Shown here: one piece after another, positions 1 to 7,430 of the stretch
How the letters are laid out: each line of letters opens with the position of its first letter
Numbering within the stretch: position 1 is the first letter of the stretch
Assembly: GCA_023488865.1 (NCBI GenBank)
Contig: JAMDDG010000239.1
Location: 3,218-14,610, forward strand
Length of the DNA stretch: 11,393 bases
Direction: 5' to 3'
Origin: Bacteroidota bacterium
Lineage (GTDB): Bacteria > Bacteroidota > Bacteroidia > Bacteroidales > Prolixibacteraceae
Program-made: the position numbers and the translations under genes
The notes under the pieces: generated by a model
The model's database searches: none
Seen by the model: only the letters and a program-made list of their open reading frames with translations
Told to the model about the DNA's origin: nothing

Positions 1-1584
1 GCTCAGGTGATGTTTGTGAAGAACGATCCTTCTCCCGGTAAGCGGTTTTTCAATGGAAAAATCGGCAAAGTCACCGATATGGAAGAGGATCAGATCGAAG
101 TGCGGTGCCCGGGCGAAGATTTTCCCATCTACGTTGAAAGGTTGGAGTGGCAGAATACAAAATATGCACTCAACGAAGTGACCCAGGAGATTGAAGAGGA
201 GGTGATCGGCACTTTCAGCCAGTTTCCGCTTAAGCTTGCCTGGGCCATCACCATTCACAAAAGTCAGGGGCTCACCTTCGAAAAGGCCATCATCGATGCA
301 CGCGCTTCGTTTGCCCATGGACAGGTTTACGTGGCGCTGAGCCGGTGCAAATCTTTCGAAGGACTGGTGCTCAGCACCCCGATTGCCATCCACAGCATCA
401 AAACTGACTCCACGGTAGTGCAATTCAGTGAAGAGGTGGAACAAAATCAACCCGGACCTGCCGAATTGGAGCAATCCCGCAAGGAATACCTGCAACAACT
501 GATTGGCGAACTGTTCGATTTCAAACCGATATTGAGGCAGTTACAGTACATCCAGCGACTTTGGGAAGAGCATTCGGCCCAACTGCTTGGTTCGCTGAAC
601 TTCGCTGTTCGAGGTATGGTTGCTCCTCTGCAGAGCGACATGATTGAGGTAGCTGAACGTTTCGAAAACCAGGTGCGACAACTGCTGACAGTCGGTCCGA
701 ACCCCGAAGGGAACCCGCAATTGCAGGAACGTATCCGGAAGGCTTCCGAATTTTATTACAACAAACTGGAGTCGGTGCTGGAACAGCCTTTAGCCGAAGC
801 TACCTTTGAAAGCGACAACAAAACGGTCCGCAAAAGTTTCGGTGAAGCAACCGGCAAACTCCAAAAAGAGATACAGATCAAGAAAATCTGTCTTGACCTG
901 TGTAAAAACGGATTCAATACCAAATTGTACCTCGAGACCCGTTCGAAGGCTGCTATTGAGGCAGAAGAAACGACCCGTAGCCGGAAGAAAAAGGATAGTC
1001 CGGCCGCATTTTCTGCCTACCCGGATTTTTATTCGCAACTCAAACGTTGGCGGGAAGAAAAGGCCGAACTGTTGCAGGTCGAGATCGCCCGCGTCCTGGC
1101 ACAGAAAACGTTGCTGGAAATTGCACAGACCCTACCGGTAACCGGAAAAGAATTGAAAGAAGTAAAGGGAATGGGTGGGGTACGGATGAAACAATTTGGC
1201 CGTGAAATACTTGAAATGATTCTTGCCTACCGGGAAGGCCATGGAATGGAGGTTCCGGCGGAAGCCGAAAAAGAGGCCGAAAGGGCCGGGATGGACTCCA
1301 GGCAGATCAGTTACGAACTATTTAAGAATGGGCTCACCATTCCCGAAATTGCCCGTAACCGGCAGATGGCGCTTTCGACCATCGAAGCCCATCTGCTGAA
1401 CTATGTCGGCAGTGGCGAAATTGCCATCGACCGCCTGGTTGATCAGCGTAAAGTGAAAGTCATCGAAGAGTGTATCGAGCTGAACAACTTCCGTCAGCTA
1501 AGCGATTTGAAGGCAAAATTGGGGGATGAATACAGCTATTCGGAGATCAGGTTTGTGCTGAAATACCTGGAGATTAACAATTAA
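1..1584 (+). CDS. Pif1/RecD-like helicase with HRDC and C-terminal HTH domains, 3' part
   Basis: The reading frame is open from base 1, and the first residues (AQVMFVKND) are typical of the interior of a superfamily 1 helicase, so the true start lies upstream. Numbering from the GTG at base 7, residues 1-130 form the end of the second motor domain. They include the motif V-like stretch WAITIHKSQGLTF (about 79-91) and the motif VI-like stretch GQVYVALSRC (about 105-114). The middle (about 150-340) is charged and helical. Residues about 345-412 resemble an HRDC nucleic-acid-binding domain, with ELKEVKGMGGVRMKQFG as the hairpin-like core. Residues about 430-520 resemble the HTH_40 type of helix-turn-helix found at the ends of some RecQ-like helicases. 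It would act as an ATP-dependent DNA (or RNA/DNA) helicase in repair or replication restart. The Walker A and B motifs are outside the window. No partner gene is evident. Confidence 0.85.
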   Translation, partial: AQVMFVKNDPSPGKRFFNGKIGKVTDMEEDQIEVRCPGEDFPIYVERLEWQNTKYALNEVTQEIEEEVIGTFSQFPLKLAWAITIHKSQGLTFEKAIIDARASFAHGQVYVALSRCKSFEGLVLSTPIAIHSIKTDSTVVQFSEEVEQNQPGPAELEQSRKEYLQQLIGELFDFKPILRQLQYIQRLWEEHSAQLLGSLNFAVRGMVAPLQSDMIEVAERFENQVRQLLTVGPNPEGNPQLQERIRKASEFYYNKLESVLEQPLAEATFESDNKTVRKSFGEATGKLQKEIQIKKICLDLCKNGFNTKLYLETRSKAAIEAEETTRSRKKKDSPAAFSAYPDFYSQLKRWREEKAELLQVEIARVLAQKTLLEIAQTLPVTGKELKEVKGMGGVRMKQFGREILEMILAYREGHGMEVPAEAEKEAERAGMDSRQISYELFKNGLTIPEIARNRQMALSTIEAHLLNYVGSGEIAIDRLVDQRKVKVIEECIELNNFRQLSDLKAKLGDEYSYSEIRFVLKYLEINN

Positions 1585-1601
1585 CATCAGAAATCAAAGA
1601 T

Positions 1602-1629
1602 AATTTTGGATTTTCAATTTTGGATTTTC
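1602..1629. repeat. 14-bp perfect tandem duplication
   Basis: The 14-mer AATTTTGGATTTTC occurs twice head to tail, directly after the helicase stop codon, in the 184-bp gap before glycerol kinase. The first copy plus the preceding T contains TAATTTTG (1601-1608), which fits the Bacteroidota -7 consensus TAnnTTTG. The second copy has CA in place of TA. A weaker match (GAATTTTG at 1672-1679, with GTTG at 1650-1653) lies nearer the glycerol kinase start. I cannot tell which, if any, is the promoter. Confidence 0.6.
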
Positions 1630-1768
1630 GATTAGGAGTGAGCCATAGGGTTGATTGATGTTTTTTTACCGGAATTTTGTAATTTGCAGCACATTCTAAC
1701 GAAGATCAGAACTGAAATTTGTCGAGAAAAGAACTCTTATCTGTTTCAGTTCCTTGTAAAACCAAATT

Positions 1769-2996
1769 ATGAAAAAATATATCCTGGCATTTGATCAGGG
1801 AACGACCAGTTCACGCGCCATTGTTTTTGACCACGATGGTTTGCCGTTAGCAATCGCACAGAAAGAATTCACCCAAATTTATCCCAAACCGGGTTGGGTC
1901 GAACACGATCCGGATGAGATCTGGTCAACTCAGGCCGGGGTTGCTTTCGAAGCCATGACGAAAGCCGGGCTGACAGGCGTCAACATAGCTGCAATCGGAA
2001 TTACCAACCAGCGCGAGACGACTGTGGTATGGGACAAGAAGAGTGGCAGGCCGGTTTACAATGCAATCGTGTGGCAGGACCACGCTTCGCTGGGACGAAG
2101 AATTACTTGAGCTTTTCGATATCCCGGCAGGAATTCTGCCCGAAGTGAAGTCGTCGAGCGAAATTTATGGCAAAACTACCGGCCAATTTTCTACTTCAAT
2201 TCCTATTTCGGGCATGGCCGGCGACCAGCAGTCAGCGCTTTTCGGTCAGATGTGCATTGAGCCGGGGATGATAAAAAACACCTATGGCACCGGCTGCTTC
2301 ATGATGATGAACATCGGAGACCGGCCAATTGAATCAAAGAGCAAACTTCTGACCACAGTAGCCTGGAAAATTGGGAATGAAACAACCTATGCGCTCGAAG
2401 GCAGTATTTTTATAGGTGGGGCTGTGGTGCAATGGCTTCGCGATAGTTTGGGGATTATCCGCACTTCGGATGATGTTGAACGGTTAGCGGCCGAGGTAAA
2501 AGATAGTGACGGGGTCTATTTTGTCCCTGCTTTCGCCGGATTGGGGGCGCCTTACTGGAACCAGCATGCACGCGGTACCCTGACGGGGATTACACGGGGA
2601 TCAACCGCAGCGCACATAGCAAGGGCCGCGGTCGACAGTATTGCCTATCAAACATTGGAGGTGTTGCTTGCCATGCAGAAAGACTCCGGTGTTACCATCC
2701 TGGAGTTGAGGGTGGATGGTGGCGCTACGGTGAACAATTGCCTGCTTCAGTTTCAGGCAGATTTGTTGCAAACCAAGGTAGTGCGGCCAATGATCACCGA
2801 AACCACGGCATTGGGTGCAGCCTATCTTGCCGGACTGGCCGTTGGCTACTGGTCAGACATTTCTGAAATCAGTCAGCAATGGAAGCTCGACCGTACTTTC
2901 TCCCCGGGTATTCCTGCCAGCGAAACCACTTCGCTGATCAAAGGATGGCATCGGGCGGTAAAAGCGGCAACTGCCTGGGCGGCGGAAGAAGAATAA
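1769..2996 (+). pseudogene. glpK: Glycerol kinase, internally deleted and frameshifted
   Basis: Glycerol kinase phosphorylates glycerol to sn-glycerol 3-phosphate in the cytoplasm using ATP. The first frame (1769-2110) opens with the FGGY-kinase phosphate motif DQGTTSSRA. It keeps the glycerol-contacting NQRE segment and NAIVWQ, then runs into a TGA. Homology resumes in the next frame at about 2083 (TLRWDEELLELFDIP). It continues through ISGMAGDQQSALFGQ, which holds the catalytic Asp, GTGCF, and the C-terminal ATP-site segments to TAA at 2994-2996. By comparison with E. coli GlpK as I recall it, about residues 106-196 are missing. That is roughly 275 bp, including the Tyr of the PYFS glycerol-site segment. 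The breakpoint is at about 2078-2086. About 408 codons remain against about 500 normally, and the halves are out of frame, so the product should be inactive. Neither glpF nor glpD is adjacent. Confidence 0.9.
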
Positions 2997-3006
2997 AGGA
3001 AGTGCC

Positions 3007-3101
3007 TAAAGTGAGCTAAAGTGCCTAAACTACTTGCTGTTAGATACTGATATGTTTGAAGTCCCTAACTTTAGGCATTTTAGGCACTTTAGTTCACTTT
3101 A
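3007..3101. terminator. Long inverted repeat between convergent genes, possible bidirectional terminator
   Basis: Arm 3007-3029 (TAAAGTGAGCTAAAGTGC, then CTAAA) is the reverse complement of 3079-3101 at 22 of 23 positions. The one difference would be a G-U pair in plus-strand RNA. The loop is about 49 nt. Both arms are built from a 9-10-nt word (GTGCCTAAA on the left, TTTAGGCAC on the right) that recurs just outside the arms. The right arm covers the last codons and TGA of the fucosidase gene. The site between two convergent genes suggests termination, but neither side has a strong U tract, so it may be a dispersed repeat instead. Confidence 0.5.
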
Positions 3102-4455
3102 AAATAACCTCCAGTACCGGAATTTCTACCGGAGGTTTCAGTATTGGTAACTGAAAGTTCACGGTTTGGGCCTCTCCACCGCTTCCTTTACGGTACAAGA
3201 TCTCAGAGGCATCGTGCAGAAATTGAACGTACTTTATTTTATCCGCCATATTTTTCATCTTTAGATTGCCCATTGGATAGGAAAGCAAGTGAATGTACAA
3301 TCTTTTGGTTTTCGGGTTGTAGGTGAGGAGGGTATTGTCCGGAGCGACAAACTCTGCCGGCGCCTCGGTGCAACCATAGATGGAACGGTTGTTGTATTTC
3401 ATCCATTCGCCCATGGCCTTGAGCCGATCCTGTGCCCTGTAATCAAAAACCCCGCGTCCGGTCGGACCAACATTCAGCAACAAATTTCCGCCTTTGCTCA
3501 CCGATTCGATCAGCAGTTCAAGCAGTTGGGCCGGACTCTTCCAACTGGTTTCGTCACGGTAGTAACCCCAGGATCCGGAGAAGGTCTGGCAGGTTTCCCA
3601 ATATACCTTTTGGCCGTTGTATTCGGGCCATTTGTCCACTTTATATTGCTCGGGGGATTCAAAATCCCAGCCATAATCTTTGTCTTTCAGGTCGAGCCGA
3701 TCGTCGATAATGATGCCCGGCTGCAGGGTGCGGACCATCTTCAACAGATCTTCTGAACCCCAGTCGTCGCGTCCTTTGCCATTTTTTCCGGGGAAGGAGA
3801 AGTCAAACCACATCACGCTGATCTCACCATAGTTGGTCAGCAGCTCGCGCACCTGGTTCTTCAGGTATTCGCGGTATTTGGCCATGTCGCGGCCCTTGTT
3901 CACCCGGGCATAGGCAGAATCTGATTCCTGCCGCTGCGGGTGGTTCCGGTCGATGGTGTAATCAGGGTGGTGCCAGTCGATCAACGAATAGTAAAACCCG
4001 ACCTTGAGCCCTTCTGCCCTGAATGCGTCCACATATTCGCGTACGATGTCGCGTCCGAACGGGGTATTGGTCGATTTGTAATCGGTAAATTTGGAATCGA
4101 AATTGCAGAAACCTTCGTGGTGTTTCGCGGTCAAAACCACGTATTTCATCCCCGCTTCTTTGGCCATTCGGGCCCACTCTTTGGGATTGTAAAGATCCGG
4201 ATTGAACTCCTCGAAATACTTCTGGTACTGTTCGTTGGTCATCCGCTCATGGTTCTTGACCCATTCGTGGCGGGCTGGCAGCGCATACAGGCCCCAGTGG
4301 ATAAACATTCCGAAACGGGCATCTGTCCACCAGGCCATCCGTTTGCTTTTTTGTTCGGCGGTTTCATGTTTGTATTGATCTTGAGCGGTAGTCCGCAGAC
4401 TGACCGAAGTCAGTAGTAACAGGCTGATTAAGCCGATTTTTAAGTTGTTTCTCAT
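3094..4455 (-). CDS. Secreted alpha-L-fucosidase, GH29
   Basis: This is a 453-residue GH29 glycosidase that would remove terminal alpha-L-fucose from glycans by a retaining mechanism. Residues 1-24 form a signal peptide (MRNN, the hydrophobic run IGLISLLLLTSVSL, then TTAQ), so the enzyme is exported, probably to the periplasm. The family hallmarks are in order: ARFGMFIHWGLYALP (46-60), KHHEGF (111-116), GFYYSLIDWHHPDY (153-166) and VMWFDFSFPG, where D218 matches the catalytic nucleophile. GGNLLLNVGPTGRG and a C-terminal beta-rich domain follow. The usual WFDG is WFDF here. The general acid/base Glu is not conserved in position across GH29, so I do not assign it. Length is normal and the gene looks intact. 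It starts 43 bp after the antitoxin-like gene on the same strand, and that gap has no clear TAnnTTTG promoter. The end overlaps the inverted repeat. A role in a small glycan-degradation locus with the damaged GH127-like gene is inferred. Confidence 0.93.
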   Translation of the reverse strand: MRNNLKIGLISLLLLTSVSLRTTAQDQYKHETAEQKSKRMAWWTDARFGMFIHWGLYALPARHEWVKNHERMTNEQYQKYFEEFNPDLYNPKEWARMAKEAGMKYVVLTAKHHEGFCNFDSKFTDYKSTNTPFGRDIVREYVDAFRAEGLKVGFYYSLIDWHHPDYTIDRNHPQRQESDSAYARVNKGRDMAKYREYLKNQVRELLTNYGEISVMWFDFSFPGKNGKGRDDWGSEDLLKMVRTLQPGIIIDDRLDLKDKDYGWDFESPEQYKVDKWPEYNGQKVYWETCQTFSGSWGYYRDETSWKSPAQLLELLIESVSKGGNLLLNVGPTGRGVFDYRAQDRLKAMGEWMKYNNRSIYGCTEAPAEFVAPDNTLLTYNPKTKRLYIHLLSYPMGNLKMKNMADKIKYVQFLHDASEILYRKGSGGEAQTVNFQLPILKPPVEIPVLEVILK

Positions 4456-4498
4456 TTGGTTGATTTTAGAATTGTGTTATAGTTGTTTTTAAAAGTTT

Positions 4499-4858
4499 TT
4501 ACATGCGAATATCGCCAGTTATTAATTCAGGAATTTCATAATTAACAGAAGAGCTGAAACCTACGATATCAATCAGCTGAATACCCAAAGCCAATTCAAG
4601 TTTTGAAATGGTTTCAAGCGAAAGGTTTTCACTTCCTTTTACTATTTTATTGATGTATTGGGCTGATACACCCATTTTTTCTGCCAATTCTTTTTGGCTG
4701 CTTTTCTGATCAGTAATCGCCCTGAGGATTTTAATAGCAATTAACGCTGACTTATCGAGCCATGCATGATTCTCTTGTCTCCATTTTGCTTTTTCGAGCC
4801 ATCCGGATTTTTCCGTGCTGACTAATTTTTCAAAATTTCTTATTCTTTCTGTTTCCAT
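4499..4858 (-). CDS. XRE-family HTH protein, probable antitoxin of a HigBA-like pair
   Basis: This is a 119-residue protein with a Cro/CI-type helix-turn-helix at about 43-95. QKELAEKMGVSAQYINKIVK gives the two DNA-binding helices, followed by ENLSLETISKLELALGI. The 40-residue N-terminal part is charged, and the C-terminal tail (NYEIPELITGDIRM) is probably flexible. It starts 6 bp after the stop of the 172-residue gene upstream on the same strand, which is the toxin-first order typical of HigBA systems. By analogy it would bind the toxin and repress their shared promoter. It and its partner are clearly more AT-rich than the flanking glycosidase genes, which suggests acquisition as a unit. It could also be an ordinary regulator, but the tight pairing favours an antitoxin. 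Confidence 0.75.
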   Translation of the reverse strand: METERIRNFEKLVSTEKSGWLEKAKWRQENHAWLDKSALIAIKILRAITDQKSSQKELAEKMGVSAQYINKIVKGSENLSLETISKLELALGIQLIDIVGFSSSVNYEIPELITGDIRM

Positions 4859-4864
4859 AATACG

Positions 4865-5383
4865 CTAAATATCTAACTCATTAAAAGAATCTATATCAAA
4901 TACGCCCTGATCTTTCAAATAGTTTCTACATAATTCCATCTTATCCAATTCTTTTGCGGTATGGAGCCTTTCTCCCATTTTATGGGTAAGTTTTATAGCG
5001 CCACCGGTTATCACATAAGTATTTGCATCAATTCGTAATGCATACAATCTTAACCATCTTCTTTTTGATTTTTGTTTTGCCAATTCAATAGTTCGCGATT
5101 CATTATCATCAAGATTAACAAAAATGGAATCTAAATCAGGGATTTTTTGCGATGACAAATCAATTAATTTTTTACGTAAACCGGCAGCTTCTTTTCTTGT
5201 TTCAATAATCGCGTCATCTACTTCAAGTTGATAATATTTCAAATCTTTACTGTTTTCTTCAAAAAACTTTCGAAGCAATTCGAAGTCATTCCATTCATCA
5301 AATAACCTTTCGAGTTCATCAAATTCTTCTTCAGGATATTTAAACGAATACAAATGAGCGTCAAATATAGGAACTATTTCCAT
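4865..5383 (-). CDS. Putative toxin paired with the XRE protein
   Basis: I do not recognise a named family over the whole 172 residues. Residues 1-100 are acidic and helical (PEEEFDELERLFDEWNDF). Residues about 105-160 are basic and then beta-like: KSKRRWLRLYALRI, NTYVITGGAIKLTH, then RLHTAKELDKME. That last pattern of basic strand, hydrophobic strand with Lys, and a closing helix beginning TAKELDKM recalls the C-terminal part of RelE/HigB-type mRNA interferases. The toxin call rests on this and on the XRE gene 6 bp downstream. The start ATG is at 5381-5383, only 9 bp after the stop of a 5'-truncated reading frame, so the genes look like the tail of a longer operon. No -7 consensus lies directly upstream, and the source of transcription is unclear. 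The DNA is AT-rich. Another possible role is a non-toxin accessory protein. Confidence 0.6.
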   Translation of the reverse strand: MEIVPIFDAHLYSFKYPEEEFDELERLFDEWNDFELLRKFFEENSKDLKYYQLEVDDAIIETRKEAAGLRKKLIDLSSQKIPDLDSIFVNLDDNESRTIELAKQKSKRRWLRLYALRIDANTYVITGGAIKLTHKMGERLHTAKELDKMELCRNYLKDQGVFDIDSFNELDI

Positions 5384-5392
5384 AAAATCAAC

Positions 5393-5554
5393 TTATAGGT
5401 TTATTATTTTTTCAATGAGCTGATTTTTAATATCTCTAATATCGTTTGCAATTTCAATAAAATGCCATTCAAGATAATTGTATTTCTCTTTCAATGAATT
5501 AACAACAGGAACCCAAAGGTTTTCGACAAAACGCCTCTTCCCTGTTATCTCTTT
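5393..5554 (-). pseudogene. 3' fragment of an unidentified gene upstream of the toxin-like gene
   Basis: A frame is open between an in-frame TGA (5555-5557) and TAA (5393-5395). It encodes 53 residues with protein-like composition: GKRRFVENLWVPVVNSLKEK, then YNYLEWHFIEIANDIRD and a helical end NQLIEKIINL. It has no ATG. The only start-like codons are internal (for example TTG in NSLKEK). Its AT-rich composition, strand and 9-bp spacing to the next gene match the toxin/antitoxin pair. I infer that it is the C-terminal remnant of the first gene of that operon, cut off where the GH127-like gene ends (about 5540-5555). I do not recognise the family. Confidence 0.45.
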
Positions 5555-6552
5555 TCAAAATTGAACCACAACTGCACAAATGCCTGATGCACATGGGTAA
5601 TTTCCGATATGGGCCGCATAATTACTTTCCCGATTGAATAATAACCCTCATGTTTGTATGGCATCTCCAGATAAGCATCCGCCAGATTGGACGAGGCCGG
5701 GGCCATGTTTTTACCTGATGAGGTTCGTTCAGGTCCGTTGGACGGAAGATAGATCACATTCCTCTGTGAGGGTTCGGCCATAAAAGAAAGCCCCGTTGCA
5801 TCATCCACACCGAGCAGATAAGGACCGTATTGAAGGGCTGCTCTCAGCGGTGTTACAGCCATTTCGGTCAATGCAAATGAGTGATGATCAGTGGTGGTTA
5901 ACTTCAACCGGTAGTCAAAATCTATCCTGATTTGATCCCCTTTTTTCCAATTTCCTTCCAGGAGCAGATATCCGTTTTCAGTTTTCCCGGTTACGATTTT
6001 CCCATTTAAAAACAGGGTGGTTTTATTCGACCAATTCGGATTCCGCAACGAAATTACAACTGGGTTTTTACCGCACGAATCGATCCGGATGGTATAAGAA
6101 GGGCTGTTTTTTGACGCTTTGGATAGAGTAAAAGCCAGTTCAGCGTCTTTGAATTTTGAGTAGGCATAAAGGTTCACAGGGTTTCCGGGTACGGTTATCC
6201 TTGAAAAAGCGCTCAGGTACCGGCCGCACTGGTCCCCGCTGAACTCTGTAAAACGGCGTGCAAATTGAGGATCCAGTGTTACGCCCGCCAGCAAAAAATC
6301 TTCGGTCAGTTTCGGCCCATCGCCAAATACAATCCGGTTGGAGGCCAGTTTTATCCGGGAATCCAGTTCATCTGCCACTGAATGGGATTTAGGAGAAACC
6401 GTAGGTGCGATTTTGGGATCGTTGTGTCTATCCCCTTTTATAGCTGCCGGTTGAGACCAGACAGAGGTGACACAAAGTGACAAAATCAGGACAAGTGCAA
6501 GGCCCGAAAGGTTTACAAAACCTTTCGGGCCTTTTCCGTTATTTGATTCCAT
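5545..6552 (-). CDS. GH127/DUF1680-like secreted protein lacking its catalytic core
   Basis: Counting from the ATG at 6550-6552 gives 335 residues; the family is usually above 600. Residues 18-34 form a signal-peptide core (LALVLILSLCVTSVWSQ). Residues about 60-120 match the N-terminal part of DUF1680-type proteins (LTEDFLLAGVTLDPQFARRF, then TEFSGDQCGRYLSAFS). At about residues 118-126 the sequence jumps to the C-terminal beta domain: NPVNLYAYSKF, VVISLRNPNW, LFLNGK, GYLLLEGNWKKGDQIRIDF and ALQYGPYLLGVD. The (alpha/alpha)6 barrel in between, which carries the active site of beta-L-arabinofuranosidases, is absent, so activity is not expected. The frame is kept across the loss. The start was chosen because an upstream ATG (6672) would overlap the SDR gene by 134 bp, whereas this one overlaps it by 14 bp. 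A 16-bp perfect hairpin lies within codons 7-18. The 3' end abuts the AT-rich fragment. A pseudogene that is still open is the likeliest reading. Confidence 0.6.
   Translation of the reverse strand: MESNNGKGPKGFVNLSGLALVLILSLCVTSVWSQPAAIKGDRHNDPKIAPTVSPKSHSVADELDSRIKLASNRIVFGDGPKLTEDFLLAGVTLDPQFARRFTEFSGDQCGRYLSAFSRITVPGNPVNLYAYSKFKDAELAFTLSKASKNSPSYTIRIDSCGKNPVVISLRNPNWSNKTTLFLNGKIVTGKTENGYLLLEGNWKKGDQIRIDFDYRLKLTTTDHHSFALTEMAVTPLRAALQYGPYLLGVDDATGLSFMAEPSQRNVIYLPSNGPERTSSGKNMAPASSNLADAYLEMPYKHEGYYSIGKVIMRPISEITHVHQAFVQLWFNFEKR
6499..6533 (-). terminator. Perfect 16-bp hairpin just after the SDR stop codon
   Basis: Arms 6499-6514 (AAGGCCCGAAAGGTTT) and 6518-6533 are exact reverse complements around a 3-nt loop. 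In the SDR direction the stem begins 5 nt after the TAA (6539-6541). That is the place and shape of an intrinsic terminator, with an A-rich upstream flank. The expected U tract is missing on the minus strand, where the sequence continues GCACTTGTCC. On the plus strand the stem is followed by CTTTTCC-like pyrimidines. It also lies inside the predicted signal-peptide region of the GH127-like frame, so either that start is wrong or two pieces of DNA were joined here. Confidence 0.6.
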
Positions 6553-7348
6553 AATGGTCGCTGAGAATTTTGCTGAAGAGCTTTCCTGGTAAGATATACT
6601 TGATGACAACGGCCAATTTTTGTTCAAAAGAGGCAATGATGTAGCGATGTTTGGGATTTTTGCACGCAACAACCTTTACCAGCTTTTTCGCCAGGATTTC
6701 GGGTTTCCACCCTTTGGATTCGTCGTTTTCGATGATCGCGAGCGTTTTGGCAAACTGGGATTGGTATGGATCACCTTCCCCGGTAGGTGCAAGAAATCCC
6801 CTGCGGTTGGCCGAATTATGGGTATGGAAATCGCCGGGATTAATAACTACCACTTTGATATTGAACTCTTTTACCTCCATCCGAAGCGCTTCGCTGAATC
6901 CTTCGATGGCAAATTTACCGGACGAATAAATGCCTTGGTAGGGAAGGCCCATTAATCCGCCGATGGAACTAAAATTGATGATCGTACCACCCCCTTGTTT
7001 ACGCATCGCCGGTAATACAGCCTGGGTGAGCTGTACCAATCCCAGAAAATTGGTGTCCATTTGAAGCCGGATGGTTTCAATGGGCAGGGTCTCAATCGGA
7101 CCCCCGGTATGCATGCCCGCATTGTTGATCAATACATCAATTCTTCCCTCATTTCCCAGGACCGTTTCAACCGCTGAGGAAATTGATTTGCTGTCTGTTA
7201 GGTCCATCTGCAAAACATTCACCTGTGGATCGGATACGGTTTCTTTCCGCACCGTTCCATAAACGGTATTGCCCTCTTTTGCTAACAGCGAGGCCGTTTC
7301 TTTCCCGAAACCGGAGGAGATGCCCGTGATAAGGATAACTTTCTTCAT
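6539..7348 (-). CDS. Short-chain dehydrogenase/reductase
   Basis: This is a 269-residue classical SDR that would carry out NAD(P)-dependent oxidation or reduction of a hydroxyl/carbonyl group in the cytoplasm; the substrate cannot be told. The Rossmann motif TGISSGFG is at 8-15, DLTD near 49-52, and NNAG at 75-78. The catalytic set is N100, Ser in NFSSIGG (127/128), and YSSGK with Y141 and K145. PGDF (171-174) follows, in the usual PG position after the active site. The C-terminal tail (KLAVVIKYILPGKLFSKILS) is hydrophobic and amphipathic and resembles the lid or membrane-contact ends of retinol/steroid-type SDRs. Arg in TVRK (31-34) might favour NADP, which is a weak inference. The gene looks intact. 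Its stop overlaps the start of the GH127-like frame by 14 bp, and a perfect hairpin follows. Upstream lie a small palindrome (7379-7394) and the decamer array. No clear TAnnTTTG element is seen. Confidence 0.93.
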   Translation of the reverse strand: MKKVILITGISSGFGKETASLLAKEGNTVYGTVRKETVSDPQVNVLQMDLTDSKSISSAVETVLGNEGRIDVLINNAGMHTGGPIETLPIETIRLQMDTNFLGLVQLTQAVLPAMRKQGGGTIINFSSIGGLMGLPYQGIYSSGKFAIEGFSEALRMEVKEFNIKVVVINPGDFHTHNSANRRGFLAPTGEGDPYQSQFAKTLAIIENDESKGWKPEILAKKLVKVVACKNPKHRYIIASFEQKLAVVIKYILPGKLFSKILSDHYGIK

Positions 7349-7378
7349 AAACTTGCGTGTTTAGTATCCGGAATTTTG

Positions 7379-7394
7379 GTTATAAGTGTATAAC
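7379..7394. promoter_or_regulatory. Small palindrome upstream of the SDR gene
   Basis: GTTATA-AGTG-TATAAC is a perfect 6-bp inverted repeat with a 4-bp spacer, 31 bp before the SDR start codon. It could be an operator half-site pair. It is short and AT-rich, so chance is a real possibility. Confidence 0.2.
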
Positions 7395-7430
7395 AATAGT
7401 TTGGTAAATTTTTTAATTATGATTCTTTAA

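Noticed and set aside
3289..3756. A 155-residue plus-strand ORF opposite the fucosidase gene
   Set aside because: It is antisense to strongly conserved GH29 coding sequence and reads as a shadow, with no recognisable domain.
4499..5554. Insertion sequence or prophage carrying the toxin/antitoxin-like genes
   Set aside because: No transposase, integrase, terminal inverted repeats or target-site duplication could be seen at the edges.
6553..6672. Forty-residue N-terminal extension of the GH127-like gene
   Set aside because: It lies wholly within the SDR coding region and would put the signal peptide far from the N-terminus.
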